DNA of 64,000 nt from Sporolactobacillus kofuensis (GCF_024125425.1 NZ_JAMXWN010000013.1:18728-82727), one strand, 5' to 3'. Counted from the stretch's first letter, positions 1 through 9,253 are shown. Notes: generated by a model from the letters alone, not told the origin. Numbers and translations are program-made.

Positions 1-616
1 TAGATTGGAAAGACAGCGGGATGTTCGTTTTTCTTAATTTATCCATAACATTGCTCATCTGCTGACCAATCGGTAGCACTTGTCGGTCAATTTTTGTACT
101 CAATGGTTGCTCCAATTTATGCTTAAGTATTACCCGTTGAAAAGCATGAAGCATATCATGAACTGTTGCTCGTCCAGCAATTGGGATCGCAGTTAGATCA
201 TTGTTTTCGTATTCACTTAAGTCTGTTGGTGGTTTTGCAAACAATTGCATGCGTTCACCTTCATGAACCTTTAACGCCTCTGCCGCTTCTTTAAATTGGC
301 GATAATCAATAAGCTGCTGCATCAATGCTTGTCGAGCCATTTCCGGATCTTCATATGGTTCATCACTATCTTCTTGATCAAGCTCCGGTTTTGGCAGCAA
401 CATCCTACTCTTCATTGCAATTAATTGTGCTGCCATTAGCAAATATTCGCTTGCAATATCTAATTCTAGTTTTTGCATTTGATGAATAAAATCCATATAC
501 TGATCCGTAATCTCAGCAACCGGAATGTCGTAAATGTCAATTTCAAGTTTTTTAATCAGATGCAGAAGTAAATCAAGAGGACCTTCGAAAGCATCGATTT
601 TTACTTTGTACTCCAA
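1..616 (-). CDS. scpA: Segregation and condensation protein A (partial, C-terminus outside window)
   Basis: ScpA is the kleisin subunit of the bacterial SMC condensin; it joins SMC heads and binds ScpB to organise newly replicated origins. The visible 205 codons begin at a TTG (616-614) preceded by a GGGGGAT ribosome site and read LEYKVKIDAFEGPLDLLLHL, the hallmark N-terminal kleisin helix, followed by an 'SEYLLMAAQLIAMKSRMLLP' segment typical of the family. About 45 residues (the C-terminal winged helix that contacts the SMC cap) are missing because the gene runs off the left edge; the family is usually about 250 aa. scpB would be expected just outside. The identification is secure. Confidence 0.95.
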   Translation of the reverse strand, partial: MEYKVKIDAFEGPLDLLLHLIKKLEIDIYDIPVAEITDQYMDFIHQMQKLELDIASEYLLMAAQLIAMKSRMLLPKPELDQEDSDEPYEDPEMARQALMQQLIDYRQFKEAAEALKVHEGERMQLFAKPPTDLSEYENNDLTAIPIAGRATVHDMLHAFQRVILKHKLEQPLSTKIDRQVLPIGQQMSNVMDKLRKTNIPLSFQS

Positions 617-698
617 AATTTATCCCCCTGATCCCGCAGGCATTCTCGTATCTTCGCTTTATTTTTACGCAAAAAAGATGAACTTTCTTATCTAGCAA

Positions 699-733
699 AA
701 AAAAGAAACCATCATCAAGAATTGGTTTCCTTT
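699..733 (-). terminator. Rho-independent terminator of ribT
   Basis: On the minus strand GAAACCA pairs with TGGTTTC and is followed by a run of eight T. The stem overlaps the last codons of the acetyltransferase gene, so it ends that transcript before scpA. Confidence 0.75.
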
Positions 734-1092
734 TCATCGCCTTCTTCAAAACATTTATCAAAGTAAGACTGGATGGCTTGGGATGGAGCAAGTCGAATTT
801 TATCTCCGAGCAATTTGCCCAGTTCAAAAATCATTTTCTTTCCGACTCCCTCTGCTCGATACGAAGGATTGACACTGATGTGTTCAATAACAGCTTCGTC
901 ATCGGAAATCATCTGAATTCCGATGACACCAAGAATGTCTTCATCATCTTTCCATAAGAACAGCTGCCAACTGTCTTCTTCTTCATATTTCTTTACCGTT
1001 TGCAAAAGTAGCTTAATTTCTTTCTCAGACGGGATAAAAGATAGCAGACCCATGGCTATCTTTTCGTAACTCTTCTTATAGCGAATCAGCAT
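715..1092 (-). CDS. ribT: GNAT-family N-acetyltransferase RibT
   Basis: This is a small (125 aa) GNAT protein that closely matches the Bacillus RibT pattern, starting MLIRYKKSYEKIAMGLLSF and containing the acetyl-CoA loop (VNPSYRAEGVGKKM, about residues 74-87). In Bacillus ribT is the last gene of the riboflavin operon; its substrate is not established. The ATG at 1092 is chosen because it has a GAGGGG ribosome site and matches the family N-terminus; an in-frame upstream ATG at 1134 lacks one. No other rib genes are visible, so the gene has kept its position beside scpA without the riboflavin operon next to it. Confidence 0.85.
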   Translation of the reverse strand: MLIRYKKSYEKIAMGLLSFIPSEKEIKLLLQTVKKYEEEDSWQLFLWKDDEDILGVIGIQMISDDEAVIEHISVNPSYRAEGVGKKMIFELGKLLGDKIRLAPSQAIQSYFDKCFEEGDEKETNS

Positions 1093-1255
1093 TTTGAACC
1101 CCTCATAACTATGAGATAACAAGAATTTCATCAATGGCTTTATATGAATGTAATTGGTACAGTCTATATTATAACCAAAAGTAGGAAAGTGTGCATCTCA
1201 TCACTCAATAACGTTGAAAAAGGTGTGCAACCAAATGAGTATCCCTTAAAGATCA

Positions 1256-2578
1256 TTAATCTCTTCGCGACAATTTCTTAATCGGTAGGTCGTTCCGGAT
1301 CAGGTCGTCAAAGCTTTCCCTTCTTACAGCTAGGGACACCTCACCATTTTCTATAAACACAACCGCAGCATTGGGAATACGGTTATAATGACTTGCCATC
1401 GAATATCCGTAGGCACCGGTCGAAAAAACAGCAATCAAATCACCACTCGTGCACGATTCAGGCAAGAAGGCATCCTTGATCAGAATATCTCCGGATTCAC
1501 AGCACTTTCCCGCCAGTGTCATCTCTGTATCGGTAATCTCGTTTGCTTTATTTGCACAAATCGCATCATATTTTGCCTGATAAAGTGATGGTCGGATATT
1601 ATCTGACATACCTCCATCAACGGAAAGATATTTTCTAATTCCAGGAATCGTTTTTGATGCGCCTGCGGTATAGAGCGTCGTACCCGATTCACCAACAATG
1701 GACCGCCCGGGTTCCACCCATATGGCAGGCATTGATAACTGATATCGCGCGCATTCCTTACGTGTCGTTTGCACAATCGTTTCGATATAATTGCGAATCG
1801 GTAACGGCTGATCGGATTCTGTATACTTGATCCCAAACCCGCCTCCAACATTAAGTACTTCTAGATGAAAGCCGAATTCTCTTCGCCACGCGTCTGCATG
1901 ATGGATCATGACTTGAATCGATCGGGCAAAACCATCTGTTTCGAAAATCTGAGAGCCAATATGTGAATGAATCCCTTTTAAATTCAAATGATCAGAAGTC
2001 ATTGCTTGTTTCACTGCACGTTCGGCCATTCCATCATCTAAATTAAAGCCAAATTTCGAATCATCCTGTCCAGTCATGATAAATTCATGGGTATGAGCTT
2101 CGACCCCAGGCGTTACGCGAAGCAAAATGTCTATAGCCTGATTACGTTCTGAACACATTTTTTCCAGTAATTCAAGTTCAAAGAAATTATCAACAATAAC
2201 TGCACCAATTTTGGCATCGAGAGCCAACGCGAGTTCATCTGCTGACTTATTATTCCCATGAAAATGTATACGTTCTGGCGATAAGCCTGCTTTCAATGCC
2301 GTGAACAGCTCTCCTCCGGAAACAACATCCAATGAGAGTCCCTGTTCATCAATCAATTGAATCATGGCAATCGTCGAAAATGCTTTGCTTGCATACGCGA
2401 CTTGCCATTCCAGATTATCAAACGCACGAAACGCATTTTTAAATGCATTTATTTTTTCTTTTATTAAAGCCGTATCATATACATAAAGCGGTGTACCGAA
2501 TTCTTTGACGAGATCGGTTGTATCCACGCCACCAATACTTAAATGCCCTTTTCCATTAATCGCTTGTGTACCGTACAA
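1256..2578 (-). CDS. lysA: Diaminopimelate decarboxylase
   Basis: LysA is a PLP enzyme that converts meso-diaminopimelate to L-lysine, the last step of lysine synthesis. The alanine-racemase-like barrel carries the PLP lysine in QVAYASKAFS and the glycine motif VLNVGGGFGIKY; the C-terminal domain has the CCESGD and GAYGYSM substrate and dimer motifs. The length (about 440 aa) is normal. The preferred start is TTG at 2578, eight bases after a GGGAGAGG ribosome site, because it gives the conserved start (YGT...GHLSIGG). An upstream ATG at 2614 would add 12 residues without a good ribosome site. It follows spoVAF as in Bacillus subtilis, which fits late-sporulation read-through as well as its own promoter. 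Confidence 0.96.
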   Translation of the reverse strand: MYGTQAINGKGHLSIGGVDTTDLVKEFGTPLYVYDTALIKEKINAFKNAFRAFDNLEWQVAYASKAFSTIAMIQLIDEQGLSLDVVSGGELFTALKAGLSPERIHFHGNNKSADELALALDAKIGAVIVDNFFELELLEKMCSERNQAIDILLRVTPGVEAHTHEFIMTGQDDSKFGFNLDDGMAERAVKQAMTSDHLNLKGIHSHIGSQIFETDGFARSIQVMIHHADAWRREFGFHLEVLNVGGGFGIKYTESDQPLPIRNYIETIVQTTRKECARYQLSMPAIWVEPGRSIVGESGTTLYTAGASKTIPGIRKYLSVDGGMSDNIRPSLYQAKYDAICANKANEITDTEMTLAGKCCESGDILIKDAFLPESCTSGDLIAVFSTGAYGYSMASHYNRIPNAAVVFIENGEVSLAVRRESFDDLIRNDLPIKKLSRRD

Positions 2579-2690
2579 AAAAACACCCTCTCCCGTCAAG
2601 CAAATAACATGCATAAACCCAAGGAATAATCTCTACTTTTCTCTTTATCCCACGATCAATTTTAAGTATATACAGTCAAAATTTAGTGAT

Positions 2691-2719
2691 AGTGTATCAT
2701 GATTACTCCTTGAAGACAA
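2691..2719 (-). promoter_or_regulatory. Candidate sigma-A promoter for lysA
   Basis: TTGTCT (2719-2714) and TACACT (2696-2691) are spaced by 17 bases in the gap between spoVAF and lysA. The -10 matches the consensus at only four of six positions, so this is a weak call. Confidence 0.35.
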
Positions 2720-2722
2720 GTT

Positions 2723-4216
2723 TCATTTAGCCTTGCTTTTCTCGGGTTGTCGAAATCTATCTAACGGACGAACAATGCTCGGCCTGATCACGGATGTCGG
2801 CAATGCACGTCGAATCATTATGTTGTAGAGACCTGTTGCATTAAATGGAATGAAAGGCCATAGATAGGGTGTATTCAGATTACGGACATGCGACAGATAA
2901 ATGATAAACAACGTTGACGCGAGCATAAAGCCTGGTACGTGGAACAATCCTGCAGCTAGGATAAGCAAGATGCGTACCATTTTGTTCGCTAACTGTAGCT
3001 CATAGCTTGGTGTTGCAAATCCACCAATTGCTGCGACAGATGTATAAAGAATCACTTCATTTACAAAAACACCTGCTTCAATCGCAATTTGTCCGACGAG
3101 AACAGCGGCGATCAAGCCAAGTGCAGTTGATAAGGCAGTAGGCGTATGAATTGCCGCCAGTCTTAAGGTCTCAATGCCGACTTCTGCGATCAGAATTTGA
3201 ATAAGCAGCGGGATATGGTAATCTTTAACATTTGGTCCAATGAAGTTAAGAAAATCTGGTAGTAAATGATCCTTCACGAGCAGAAGCCATAAAGGGACAA
3301 GGAAAATAGAAGCAAGGATAGCGATAAATCGAAACCAGCGTAGCAATGCCCCCGAAGCTGTTACTTGGCGATATTCTTCTGCGTGTTGAATATGATGAAA
3401 AAAAGTCGTTGGTAAGATCATGACACTTGGTGAGGTATCCGTAATGATGACCACATGACCTTCCAGCAGATGGGATGCGGCGACATCCGGTCGTCCTGTA
3501 TAGCGCACAAGTGGAAAGGGATTCCACCCCTGCTTTAAAATAAATTCTTCAATCGCATTATCCGCCATCGGTATACCATCGACATTGATTGCTTTCAGTT
3601 CCTTCTTGATCGTATGAATTAAGCCCGGATTGGCAACATCTTTTAAGTAACATAAACATACATCTGTTTTGGAGCGTACACCAACCTGTAAGAGATCGCA
3701 TCGAAAACGTGGGTCGCGGATCCGTCTCCGAATCAGACCTGAATTTTCAATAATATTTTCAGTAAAACCATCCTTGGATCCACGTACTACTTTTTCGACA
3801 TCAGGTTCCTGTGGCTGCCTCCCAGGATAGTGCCTGAGATCAACACAAAGACCTTTGGTCTCTCCATCAATCAGCACCACAATGCGTCCGGTCAACATTT
3901 TATCGACCGCATCATCAATTGTCGTGATTTCCTCAACCTGTTGATGTACTAAATGTTGCTTAATGATTTTATACACGTCCAGATCCTGACTCGTGTTTTG
4001 ATTCGAGAGGCGCATAAACTCCCGCATCATAATGACAAGAATACTCGAATCCACTAAACTGTTTGTATAGTATATTCGGCTTTCTCGACCAAGTAACTGT
4101 AACTCACGTAAGCCGACATCAAAATTATGTGGTCCGAAATCGAGGACTTGTTGCATGACTTCTGCATTTTCATAGATGTCCTTTGTGATTGCTTTTTTAC
4201 TTTTTTGATTCTCCAT
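2723..4216 (-). CDS. spoVAF: Stage V sporulation protein AF (GerA-family spore membrane protein)
   Basis: SpoVAF resembles the A subunits of germinant receptors and sits in the spore inner membrane, where it modulates germination together with the SpoVA dipicolinate channel. The 497-residue protein has a soluble N-terminal half (including VDKMLTGRIVVLIDG and DLRHYPGRQPQEPDVEKVVRG, a GerA-family signature split here) and about five hydrophobic segments in the C-terminal half (residues about 295-450). Length equals that of the Bacillus homologue (about 493 aa). It is the last gene of the spoVA operon, 22 bases after spoVAEB, with lysA next. Confidence 0.93.
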   Translation of the reverse strand: MENQKSKKAITKDIYENAEVMQQVLDFGPHNFDVGLRELQLLGRESRIYYTNSLVDSSILVIMMREFMRLSNQNTSQDLDVYKIIKQHLVHQQVEEITTIDDAVDKMLTGRIVVLIDGETKGLCVDLRHYPGRQPQEPDVEKVVRGSKDGFTENIIENSGLIRRRIRDPRFRCDLLQVGVRSKTDVCLCYLKDVANPGLIHTIKKELKAINVDGIPMADNAIEEFILKQGWNPFPLVRYTGRPDVAASHLLEGHVVIITDTSPSVMILPTTFFHHIQHAEEYRQVTASGALLRWFRFIAILASIFLVPLWLLLVKDHLLPDFLNFIGPNVKDYHIPLLIQILIAEVGIETLRLAAIHTPTALSTALGLIAAVLVGQIAIEAGVFVNEVILYTSVAAIGGFATPSYELQLANKMVRILLILAAGLFHVPGFMLASTLFIIYLSHVRNLNTPYLWPFIPFNATGLYNIMIRRALPTSVIRPSIVRPLDRFRQPEKSKAK

Positions 4217-4238
4217 GCTCTATCCTCTCAATCTGAAG

Positions 4239-4589
4239 TTAACCTTTAGGCTTAAAAATGAGCGCAATAATAAAGCCAAACAGGATTGCTGATGTAATTC
4301 CTGCAGATGTTAATTTAAAAATGCCCATTGCAATCCCGAGATAACCATGATCATGCCCTTCCGACATAGCGCCATGCAATAGAGAATGTCCAAAGCTGGT
4401 AATCGGTACGGTTGCACCGGCACCGGCAAAATCAATTAAACGATCATAGATGCCAAAGACATCCAATGCAGCACCGAGTACTACAAATGTAGCAACAACA
4501 TGGGCAGGTGTTAACTTAAATACATCCATCATGATCTGGCCAATGACGCAAATACCCCCGCCTACTAGAAATGCATAAAGAAATATCAC
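4239..4589 (-). CDS. spoVAE: Stage V sporulation protein AE (SpoVAEB-type membrane protein)
   Basis: This 116-residue integral membrane protein belongs to the SpoVAC/SpoVAE family that forms part of the channel for uptake of Ca-dipicolinate into the forespore and its release at germination. It contains the family motif [12 protein letters not shown] near the N-terminus and a [14 protein letters not shown] loop. The start is a GTG whose bases overlap the spoVAD stop (GTGA); an AAGGGGG ribosome site lies seven bases upstream inside spoVAD. The long in-frame upstream extension is out-of-frame spoVAD sequence and is rejected. No separate SpoVAEA-type gene is visible. Confidence 0.93.
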   Translation of the reverse strand: MIFLYAFLVGGGICVIGQIMMDVFKLTPAHVVATFVVLGAALDVFGIYDRLIDFAGAGATVPITSFGHSLLHGAMSEGHDHGYLGIAMGIFKLTSAGITSAILFGFIIALIFKPKG

Positions 4590-5605
4590 TGCGCATCCCC
4601 CTTTGCTGATTCTAAGACAACACCATGTGCGATACACGGAATGGTATCTTTTTCCTTTGGTGTCGCACTGTTTAGTAATGCACCCGTTGCAACGATGAGC
4701 ACGCGGTGGAGTGATCCTTCCGCTAGACGTTTGCATAAGTATCCGTAGGTCACAACTGCCGAACATGCACAACCGCTCCCCCCTGCATTCACAGGCTGAT
4801 CAGAAGTGTAGATCATAGTCCCGCAATCGTGGTGCACTTCAGTAATATCAAGTCCTTTTTCCAGTAATAGTTCATTAAGAATCGGTGAACCGACGCTCGA
4901 AAGGTCGCCGGTTACAATCATGTCGTAATCTTTAGGATTTCTTCCGGTATCTTGAAAATGGGTCCAAATTGTATCCGCAGCCGCAGGTGCCATAGCGGTA
5001 CCAAGATTACTTGCATCATCAATACCCCAGTCGATGACCCGTCCGATCGTTGCCTCTTTCACCATCACCTTACCCGGTTCCCTCGTTACAATCGTTGCAC
5101 CTGCGCCTGTTACGGTAAAGGTTTGAGTAAGTTTCGATGGGCCACCATATTCCGTCGGATAACGAAATTGCCGTTCCGCTGTCGCATTATGGCTACTCAC
5201 TGCGCACAGGACATTTTTTGCAAAACCGCTATCTACCAATTGAGCACCAACTGCCAAGGTTTCCATAGATGTTGAGCACGCCCCGAACATGCCCAAAAAT
5301 GGGATACGATTCTCCCGCGCCAAAAAATTAGATGTTACGGTTTGATCCATTAAATCTCCCGCCAAGAACAGATCGATGTCCCCTTCTGCTTTTCCTGCCT
5401 TTGCGAGGCAGAAGGAAATGGCACGACGAAGCAATGCGCGTTCAGCTTCGGTCCAACTTTTTTCTCCACAATTTAGATGTTCATATTCTTTGTCAAAACT
5501 TCCTGAAAGTGGTCCTCTTGCCTCCAATGGACCGACAACAGTTCCCGTCGCAGCAAGATATATTGGATGTTCAAATCGCCACGTTTGCTTTCTCACTTTT
5601 CCCAC
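4586..5605 (-). CDS. spoVAD: Stage V sporulation protein AD (dipicolinate-binding, thiolase fold)
   Basis: SpoVAD binds dipicolinic acid on the outer face of the spore inner membrane and is required for its uptake. The 339 residues keep a thiolase-like fold with the conserved [11 protein letters not shown] (about residue 108) and the glycine-rich [11 protein letters not shown] near residue 275. Translation starts at a GTG with a GAGGGG ribosome site. It lies between spoVAC (15 bases before) and spoVAE (4-base overlap), which indicates translational coupling in one operon. Confidence 0.96.
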   Translation of the reverse strand: MGKVRKQTWRFEHPIYLAATGTVVGPLEARGPLSGSFDKEYEHLNCGEKSWTEAERALLRRAISFCLAKAGKAEGDIDLFLAGDLMDQTVTSNFLARENRIPFLGMFGACSTSMETLAVGAQLVDSGFAKNVLCAVSSHNATAERQFRYPTEYGGPSKLTQTFTVTGAGATIVTREPGKVMVKEATIGRVIDWGIDDASNLGTAMAPAAADTIWTHFQDTGRNPKDYDMIVTGDLSSVGSPILNELLLEKGLDITEVHHDCGTMIYTSDQPVNAGGSGCACSAVVTYGYLCKRLAEGSLHRVLIVATGALLNSATPKEKDTIPCIAHGVVLESAKGDAQ

Positions 5606-5620
5606 GTCAATTCCCCTCTT

Positions 5621-6070
5621 TCACATCAACTGTTCGATAAAGAGCCTGAGCACACCAAGAACAGCCGCCGATACAACACCAAAGACAATCACTTCACCGG
5701 CCAGTTGGAACAAATTGGTCGCAATGCCAAGCACAATGCCTTCGCTCTTATGCTCGAGCGCGCTGCTCGTGATTGAGTTTGCAAATCCGGTCACAGGGAC
5801 AATCGTTCCGGCTCCGGCAAATTTTGCAATCTTGTCATAGACCCCAAACCCTGTCATCAATGCGGAAATCAGAATGAGCGTTGCAACGGTTGGATTGCCA
5901 GCCGATTGTTTTGAAAAGTGTAAAACGTACATAAAAAAGGTTTGAATTCCCTGTCCAATGACACAAATAAAACCTCCAACCAGAAAGGCATTCAGGCAAT
6001 TCTTAAAGTAAGGAATCTTTGGTTGATACGCAGCCACGTTTTCTTTGTAATTTTTCGGATCGTTTAGCAT
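5621..6070 (-). CDS. spoVAC: Stage V sporulation protein AC
   Basis: SpoVAC is a polytopic membrane protein; in Bacillus it behaves as a mechanosensitive channel that releases Ca-dipicolinate during germination. The 149-residue protein has the paired motifs FLVGGFICVIGQGIQ and FAGAGTIVPVTGFANS, mirrored in SpoVAE, showing common ancestry. ATG at 6070 is used; an adjacent TTG at 6073 is possible, both served by an AAAGGAG ribosome site. It is the first gene of the operon here: the space where spoVAA and spoVAB sit in Bacillus holds only the sigF terminator and a likely sigma-G promoter. Confidence 0.95.
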   Translation of the reverse strand: MLNDPKNYKENVAAYQPKIPYFKNCLNAFLVGGFICVIGQGIQTFFMYVLHFSKQSAGNPTVATLILISALMTGFGVYDKIAKFAGAGTIVPVTGFANSITSSALEHKSEGIVLGIATNLFQLAGEVIVFGVVSAAVLGVLRLFIEQLM

Positions 6071-6106
6071 CAAGAAAAACTCCTTTCACGAACTTTGCTG
6101 AAGATT

Positions 6107-6135
6107 AGTATTTGCCAGTTGCTGTTAATTATGCT
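6107..6135 (-). promoter_or_regulatory. Candidate sigma-G promoter of the spoVA operon
   Basis: Upstream of spoVAC the minus strand has GCATA (6135-6131), a 17-base spacer and AATACTA (6113-6107). This resembles the forespore sigma-G pattern (GYATR, then CATNMTA) with one mismatch at the first -10 base. The position, just after the sigF terminator and about 40 bases before the start codon, fits a sigma-G-driven operon. Confidence 0.5.
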
Positions 6136-6270
6136 TAAATCAATAACAAAAGAAAGAGGTTTTTTACGCAGGCTGAGAAAATGACTTTGAGAAAATCCGG
6201 ACAAAACACCGCAAGTCCTTGTTTCTTTGAGAATAAACAGAGCAGTTCCACTGATATGCATGACAAAAAT

Positions 6271-6309
6271 CAAAAGCCAGATGACCGTTATTCGGCCATC
6301 TGGCTTTTG
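6271..6309 (-). terminator. Rho-independent terminator of the spoIIA operon
   Basis: A 13-bp perfect arm (CAAAAGCCAGATG / CATCTGGCTTTTG) encloses a short loop and is followed on the minus strand by GATTTTTG. It overlaps the last codons of sigF and separates the spoIIA and spoVA transcription units. Confidence 0.85.
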
Positions 6310-7046
6310 ATTTCTTCAAGAATCTTTTTTTCTAATCGGGACACTTGAACTTGAGAAATACCGAGACGTTCAGCTACTTCTGTTTGTGTCTGATCCTTAT
6401 AGTAGCGTAGATACACAATCAGTTTTTCTCGATCATTCAATTGCTCCACAGCTTCTCGTACAACCATTTTATCAAACCATTTATTACTCTCACTATCTGA
6501 AATTTGATCCAATATGGTTATTGGGTCTCCGTCATTCTCAAAAACTGTCTCATGAATGGACGATGGTGCACGAATAGCTTCTTGAGAAAGGACAATGTCT
6601 TCAGGAGTAAGATCGAGTGCGTCAGCCAGTTCACTAACTGTTGGATTTCGACCCAAATGTTTCGAAAGTTCGTCCCTTTTCTTTCTCACTTTTATCCCAG
6701 TTTCTTTTAGTGAGCGACTTACTTTGACAACACCATCATCTCGGATAAACCGCTGGATTTCCCCAATGATCATCGGAACAGCATAGGTTGAAAAACGTAC
6801 GTCATAGGACAAATCAAATTTATCGACTGATTTTAGTAGACCAATACAGCCAATTTGAAAGAGATCATCTGGTTCATAGCCACGATTAATAAATCGTTGC
6901 ACAACCGACCAAACCAAGCGCATATTCTTCTGGACAAGCCGATCACGTGCTTCATGATCTCCAGATTGGCTCTGTTGGATCAGTTGCTTTACTTCTTCAT
7001 CATCAAGCAACGGTTCTCTAGACGCCATTTTGCGATCAAGCTCCAT
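6288..7046 (-). CDS. sigF: RNA polymerase sporulation sigma factor F
   Basis: Sigma-F directs the first forespore-specific transcription after asymmetric septation and is held inactive by SpoIIAB. The protein (about 252 aa) has region 2 (RFINRGYEPDDLFQIGCIGL, YDVRFSTYAVPMIIGEIQRF), region 3 (VKVSRSLKE) and region 4 helix-turn-helix (QTEVAERLGISQVQVSRLEKK). ATG at 7046 is eight bases after an AGGGAG ribosome site; the ATG six bases upstream (7052) is an alternative. It is the last gene of the spoIIA operon. Confidence 0.97.
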   Translation of the reverse strand: MELDRKMASREPLLDDEEVKQLIQQSQSGDHEARDRLVQKNMRLVWSVVQRFINRGYEPDDLFQIGCIGLLKSVDKFDLSYDVRFSTYAVPMIIGEIQRFIRDDGVVKVSRSLKETGIKVRKKRDELSKHLGRNPTVSELADALDLTPEDIVLSQEAIRAPSSIHETVFENDGDPITILDQISDSESNKWFDKMVVREAVEQLNDREKLIVYLRYYKDQTQTEVAERLGISQVQVSRLEKKILEEIKSQMAE

Positions 7047-7058
7047 TTGCATGTCTCC

Positions 7059-7499
7059 CTACTTACATACTGCTCGATTTCGGGCAATTTCCTTGGTCAT
7101 GATGAGTGTGGTTCCTTTGCCTTCTTTCGTCACAATCGTGATATGATCCATAAAATTTTCCATAATCGTAAAGCCCATACCGGACCGTTCCAATTCCGGT
7201 TTTGACGTATACAGTGGTTGCTTTGCCTGTTCGATATTTTTAATGCCAACGCCATCATCATGAATGGTTAACGTCACCATTCCGTCTTCAATGATTGTGT
7301 TCAGTTCCACTTTACCTTCACCGCTATTCTCATAACCATGAATGATACAGTTCGTTACTGCCTCAGAGACGACAGTCTTAATTTCTGTCAATTCATCCAA
7401 TGTCGGGTCAAGCTGAGCAACGAATGCAGCAACGGTGACTCTGGCAAAGGATTCATTCGTACTCATTGCCGAGAAAGTCAGTGACATTTCATTTCTCAA
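7059..7499 (-). CDS. spoIIAB: Anti-sigma-F factor and serine kinase SpoIIAB
   Basis: SpoIIAB binds and inhibits sigma-F and phosphorylates SpoIIAA, using a GHKL-type ATPase fold. The 146 residues show the N box ([13 protein letters not shown], about residue 46) and the ATP-lid glycines (DDGVGI and [12 protein letters not shown]). The start is TTG at 7499, five bases after a GGGGGTGG site that overlaps the spoIIAA stop region, so the two genes are tightly coupled. Confidence 0.97.
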   Translation of the reverse strand: MRNEMSLTFSAMSTNESFARVTVAAFVAQLDPTLDELTEIKTVVSEAVTNCIIHGYENSGEGKVELNTIIEDGMVTLTIHDDGVGIKNIEQAKQPLYTSKPELERSGMGFTIMENFMDHITIVTKEGKGTTLIMTKEIARNRAVCK

Positions 7500-7850
7500 T
7501 TAGGCCACCCCCAGTGTATGGAGCGCATAATCTTCATCAGTCTCCAAGCGAATGATTTTAAACATACCACTTAATTCGAACAAGCGACGGACGGCCGGAG
7601 AAATCGAACATACCACCATTTCCCCACCTAATCCTGAAATACGTTTGTAGCGCCCGAGAATGACCCCAAGACCCGAACTGTCCATAAAAGATAACTTTCC
7701 TAGATTTAATAAAATATGGTGCACCATTTGTTCTTCCATAATCGCGTTCACTTTTTCTCTTAATTCATCTGCCGTATGATGGTCAAGTTCACCCTCAAGC
7801 CGGATACACAGCACGCCGAACTTTACCTCGAGATCCATTGTTAAACTCAA
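7500..7850 (-). CDS. spoIIAA: Anti-sigma-F factor antagonist SpoIIAA
   Basis: SpoIIAA is a STAS-domain protein which, when dephosphorylated by SpoIIE, releases sigma-F from SpoIIAB. The 116 residues carry the phosphoacceptor motif FMDSSGLG with the key serine at position 58, the same position as in Bacillus. It is directly followed by spoIIAB with no intergenic space. Upstream lies a 142-base gap after dacF that contains a candidate Spo0A box. Confidence 0.97.
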   Translation of the reverse strand: MSLTMDLEVKFGVLCIRLEGELDHHTADELREKVNAIMEEQMVHHILLNLGKLSFMDSSGLGVILGRYKRISGLGGEMVVCSISPAVRRLFELSGMFKIIRLETDEDYALHTLGVA

Positions 7851-7948
7851 TGCTGTACGCCCCTCCCTGAATGGATTGTTTAGTGATTCACTGTTCTATT
7901 TCTCTCTTGTCCTTTGATGCTCCTGCATGACGACAGAACTAGTGCGGA

Positions 7949-7957
7949 TTCGGCAAA
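7949..7957 (-). promoter_or_regulatory. Candidate Spo0A box upstream of spoIIAA
   Basis: TTTGCCGAA on the minus strand differs by one base from the 0A box TTTGTCGAA. It lies about 100 bases upstream of spoIIAA, where Spo0A-activated, sigma-H-dependent transcription would be expected by analogy with Bacillus. No clear sigma-H promoter with normal spacing could be assigned. Confidence 0.35.
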
Positions 7958-7992
7958 GAATTACTTCTGAAAGTCAATGAACAAGAAGATCA

Positions 7993-9165
7993 TCAATGGG
8001 TCAGAATTGAACCTGCACTGCGTTTAAATAATTGCCACCACGAAGCACGCTTCACATTTTCTTTAACAATAAGTGGTGTTTTGGAGATTACGATGTTTTT
8101 CTTTTTAACGATAAAATGACCGACAACAGTTCCTGATTTAATTGGCGCCTGTAAAGTGCCTTTCATTTGAATAGATTTCTTCAGTCCCTTCGTGCTCTCT
8201 CCTTTTTTGAGAAGGAGAACAGCGGGACGTTTTGTTACAATTGGGACTTCTGCATGTTCTCCTTTATTGACCTTAACCAATGCCACTGTTTTATTCTTTT
8301 TAAGTAGTGGTTTTGTCATATAGGCTGCAAATGCATTATCCATTAAGGCTGCAATCTCTTTATTTCGTTCTTTCGGAGTTGGTGCGCCCATGACCACTGC
8401 GATAACACGCATTCCGTTCCTTTTTGCAGTCGCTGTGAGACAATATTTTGCTTCGTTTGTAAATCCGGTCTTTAGTCCATCAGCCCCTGGGTAGGTCTTT
8501 ATGAGTTTATTCGTATTGACAAGCCAAAATTTCTTATCCGTGTTTTCACGCAGATAGTCTTCATATTTTGATGTGTAGTGGAGTACTTTAGGATGTTGCA
8601 AAAGTGCTCGAGCCATCACCGCCATATCGTGAGCCGTTGTGTAATGATCCGTTATTGGCAATCCAGTAGGATTAACAAAATGAGTATGTGTTAAGCCTAA
8701 TTTCTTTGCTTCCCGATTCATATTAGCAACGAAGGCTTTCTCTGACCCTGCGAGAAATTCCGCCATTGCTACCGACGCATCATTAGCTGATGCAATACAA
8801 ATCGCATTCAATAGTTCGTCCACAGTCATTGTCTCTCCAGGTTCAAGAAATACCTGTGATCCCCCCATGGACGCGGCGTGTTCACTCACATTCACTTTAT
8901 CTTTCAATGAAATTTGGTGTTTTTCCAATGCTTGAAAGATCAAGAGAAGCGTCATGACCTTTGTCATACTCGCGGGTGGTAACTCTTTGTTTTCATTTTG
9001 TTCGAATAGAATCTTCCCAGTCTCCTGCTCGATAACAATTGCCGATTTTAGATTAGCAGTCTCCTTATCTGTGTTTCCTTTTGTCTCAGCAAATGCCGCA
9101 GCCGCTGGAAGAAAGGTCGCAATAATTAGTGCGGCACAAATCGTCCAAATAGAAAATACCCTCAT
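7993..9165 (-). CDS. dacF: D-alanyl-D-alanine carboxypeptidase DacF
   Basis: This is a low-molecular-mass penicillin-binding protein that trims D-Ala from peptidoglycan pentapeptides; DacF acts in the forespore and influences spore cortex cross-linking. The 390 residues start with a signal peptide (about 1-26, ending AAAFAE). The active-site motifs are intact: S66-M-T-K69, S126-A-N128 and K232-T-G234. A C-terminal PBP5-like beta domain follows, then an amphipathic tail with WWQLFKR that could anchor it to the membrane. It precedes spoIIAA as in Bacillus. Confidence 0.95.
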   Translation of the reverse strand: MRVFSIWTICAALIIATFLPAAAAFAETKGNTDKETANLKSAIVIEQETGKILFEQNENKELPPASMTKVMTLLLIFQALEKHQISLKDKVNVSEHAASMGGSQVFLEPGETMTVDELLNAICIASANDASVAMAEFLAGSEKAFVANMNREAKKLGLTHTHFVNPTGLPITDHYTTAHDMAVMARALLQHPKVLHYTSKYEDYLRENTDKKFWLVNTNKLIKTYPGADGLKTGFTNEAKYCLTATAKRNGMRVIAVVMGAPTPKERNKEIAALMDNAFAAYMTKPLLKKNKTVALVKVNKGEHAEVPIVTKRPAVLLLKKGESTKGLKKSIQMKGTLQAPIKSGTVVGHFIVKKKNIVISKTPLIVKENVKRASWWQLFKRSAGSILTH

Positions 9166-9194
9166 GACTAAACCTCCTCACAATAATCTTTATC

Positions 9195-9222
9195 ATTCTG
9201 TCCATGAGCATTTCTTTTATAC
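9195..9222 (-). promoter_or_regulatory. Candidate sigma-F promoter of dacF
   Basis: The minus strand has GTATA (9222-9218), a 14-base spacer and GGACAGAAT (9203-9195), close to the sigma-F pattern GYWTA / GGNRANANT with one mismatch. The spacing is one or two bases short. The location fits forespore expression of dacF. Confidence 0.4.
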
Positions 9223-9253
9223 AGAAAATCACGCAAAATAATATGTCTTTAGA

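Noticed and set aside
573..827. 84-codon open frame across the scpA/ribT junction
   Set aside because: It lies in another frame over the start of scpA and the end of ribT; the real starts have clear ribosome sites.
6070..6273. 67-codon open frame between sigF and spoVAC
   Set aside because: It covers the sigF terminator and the sigma-G-like promoter, lacks a ribosome site and has no recognisable features.
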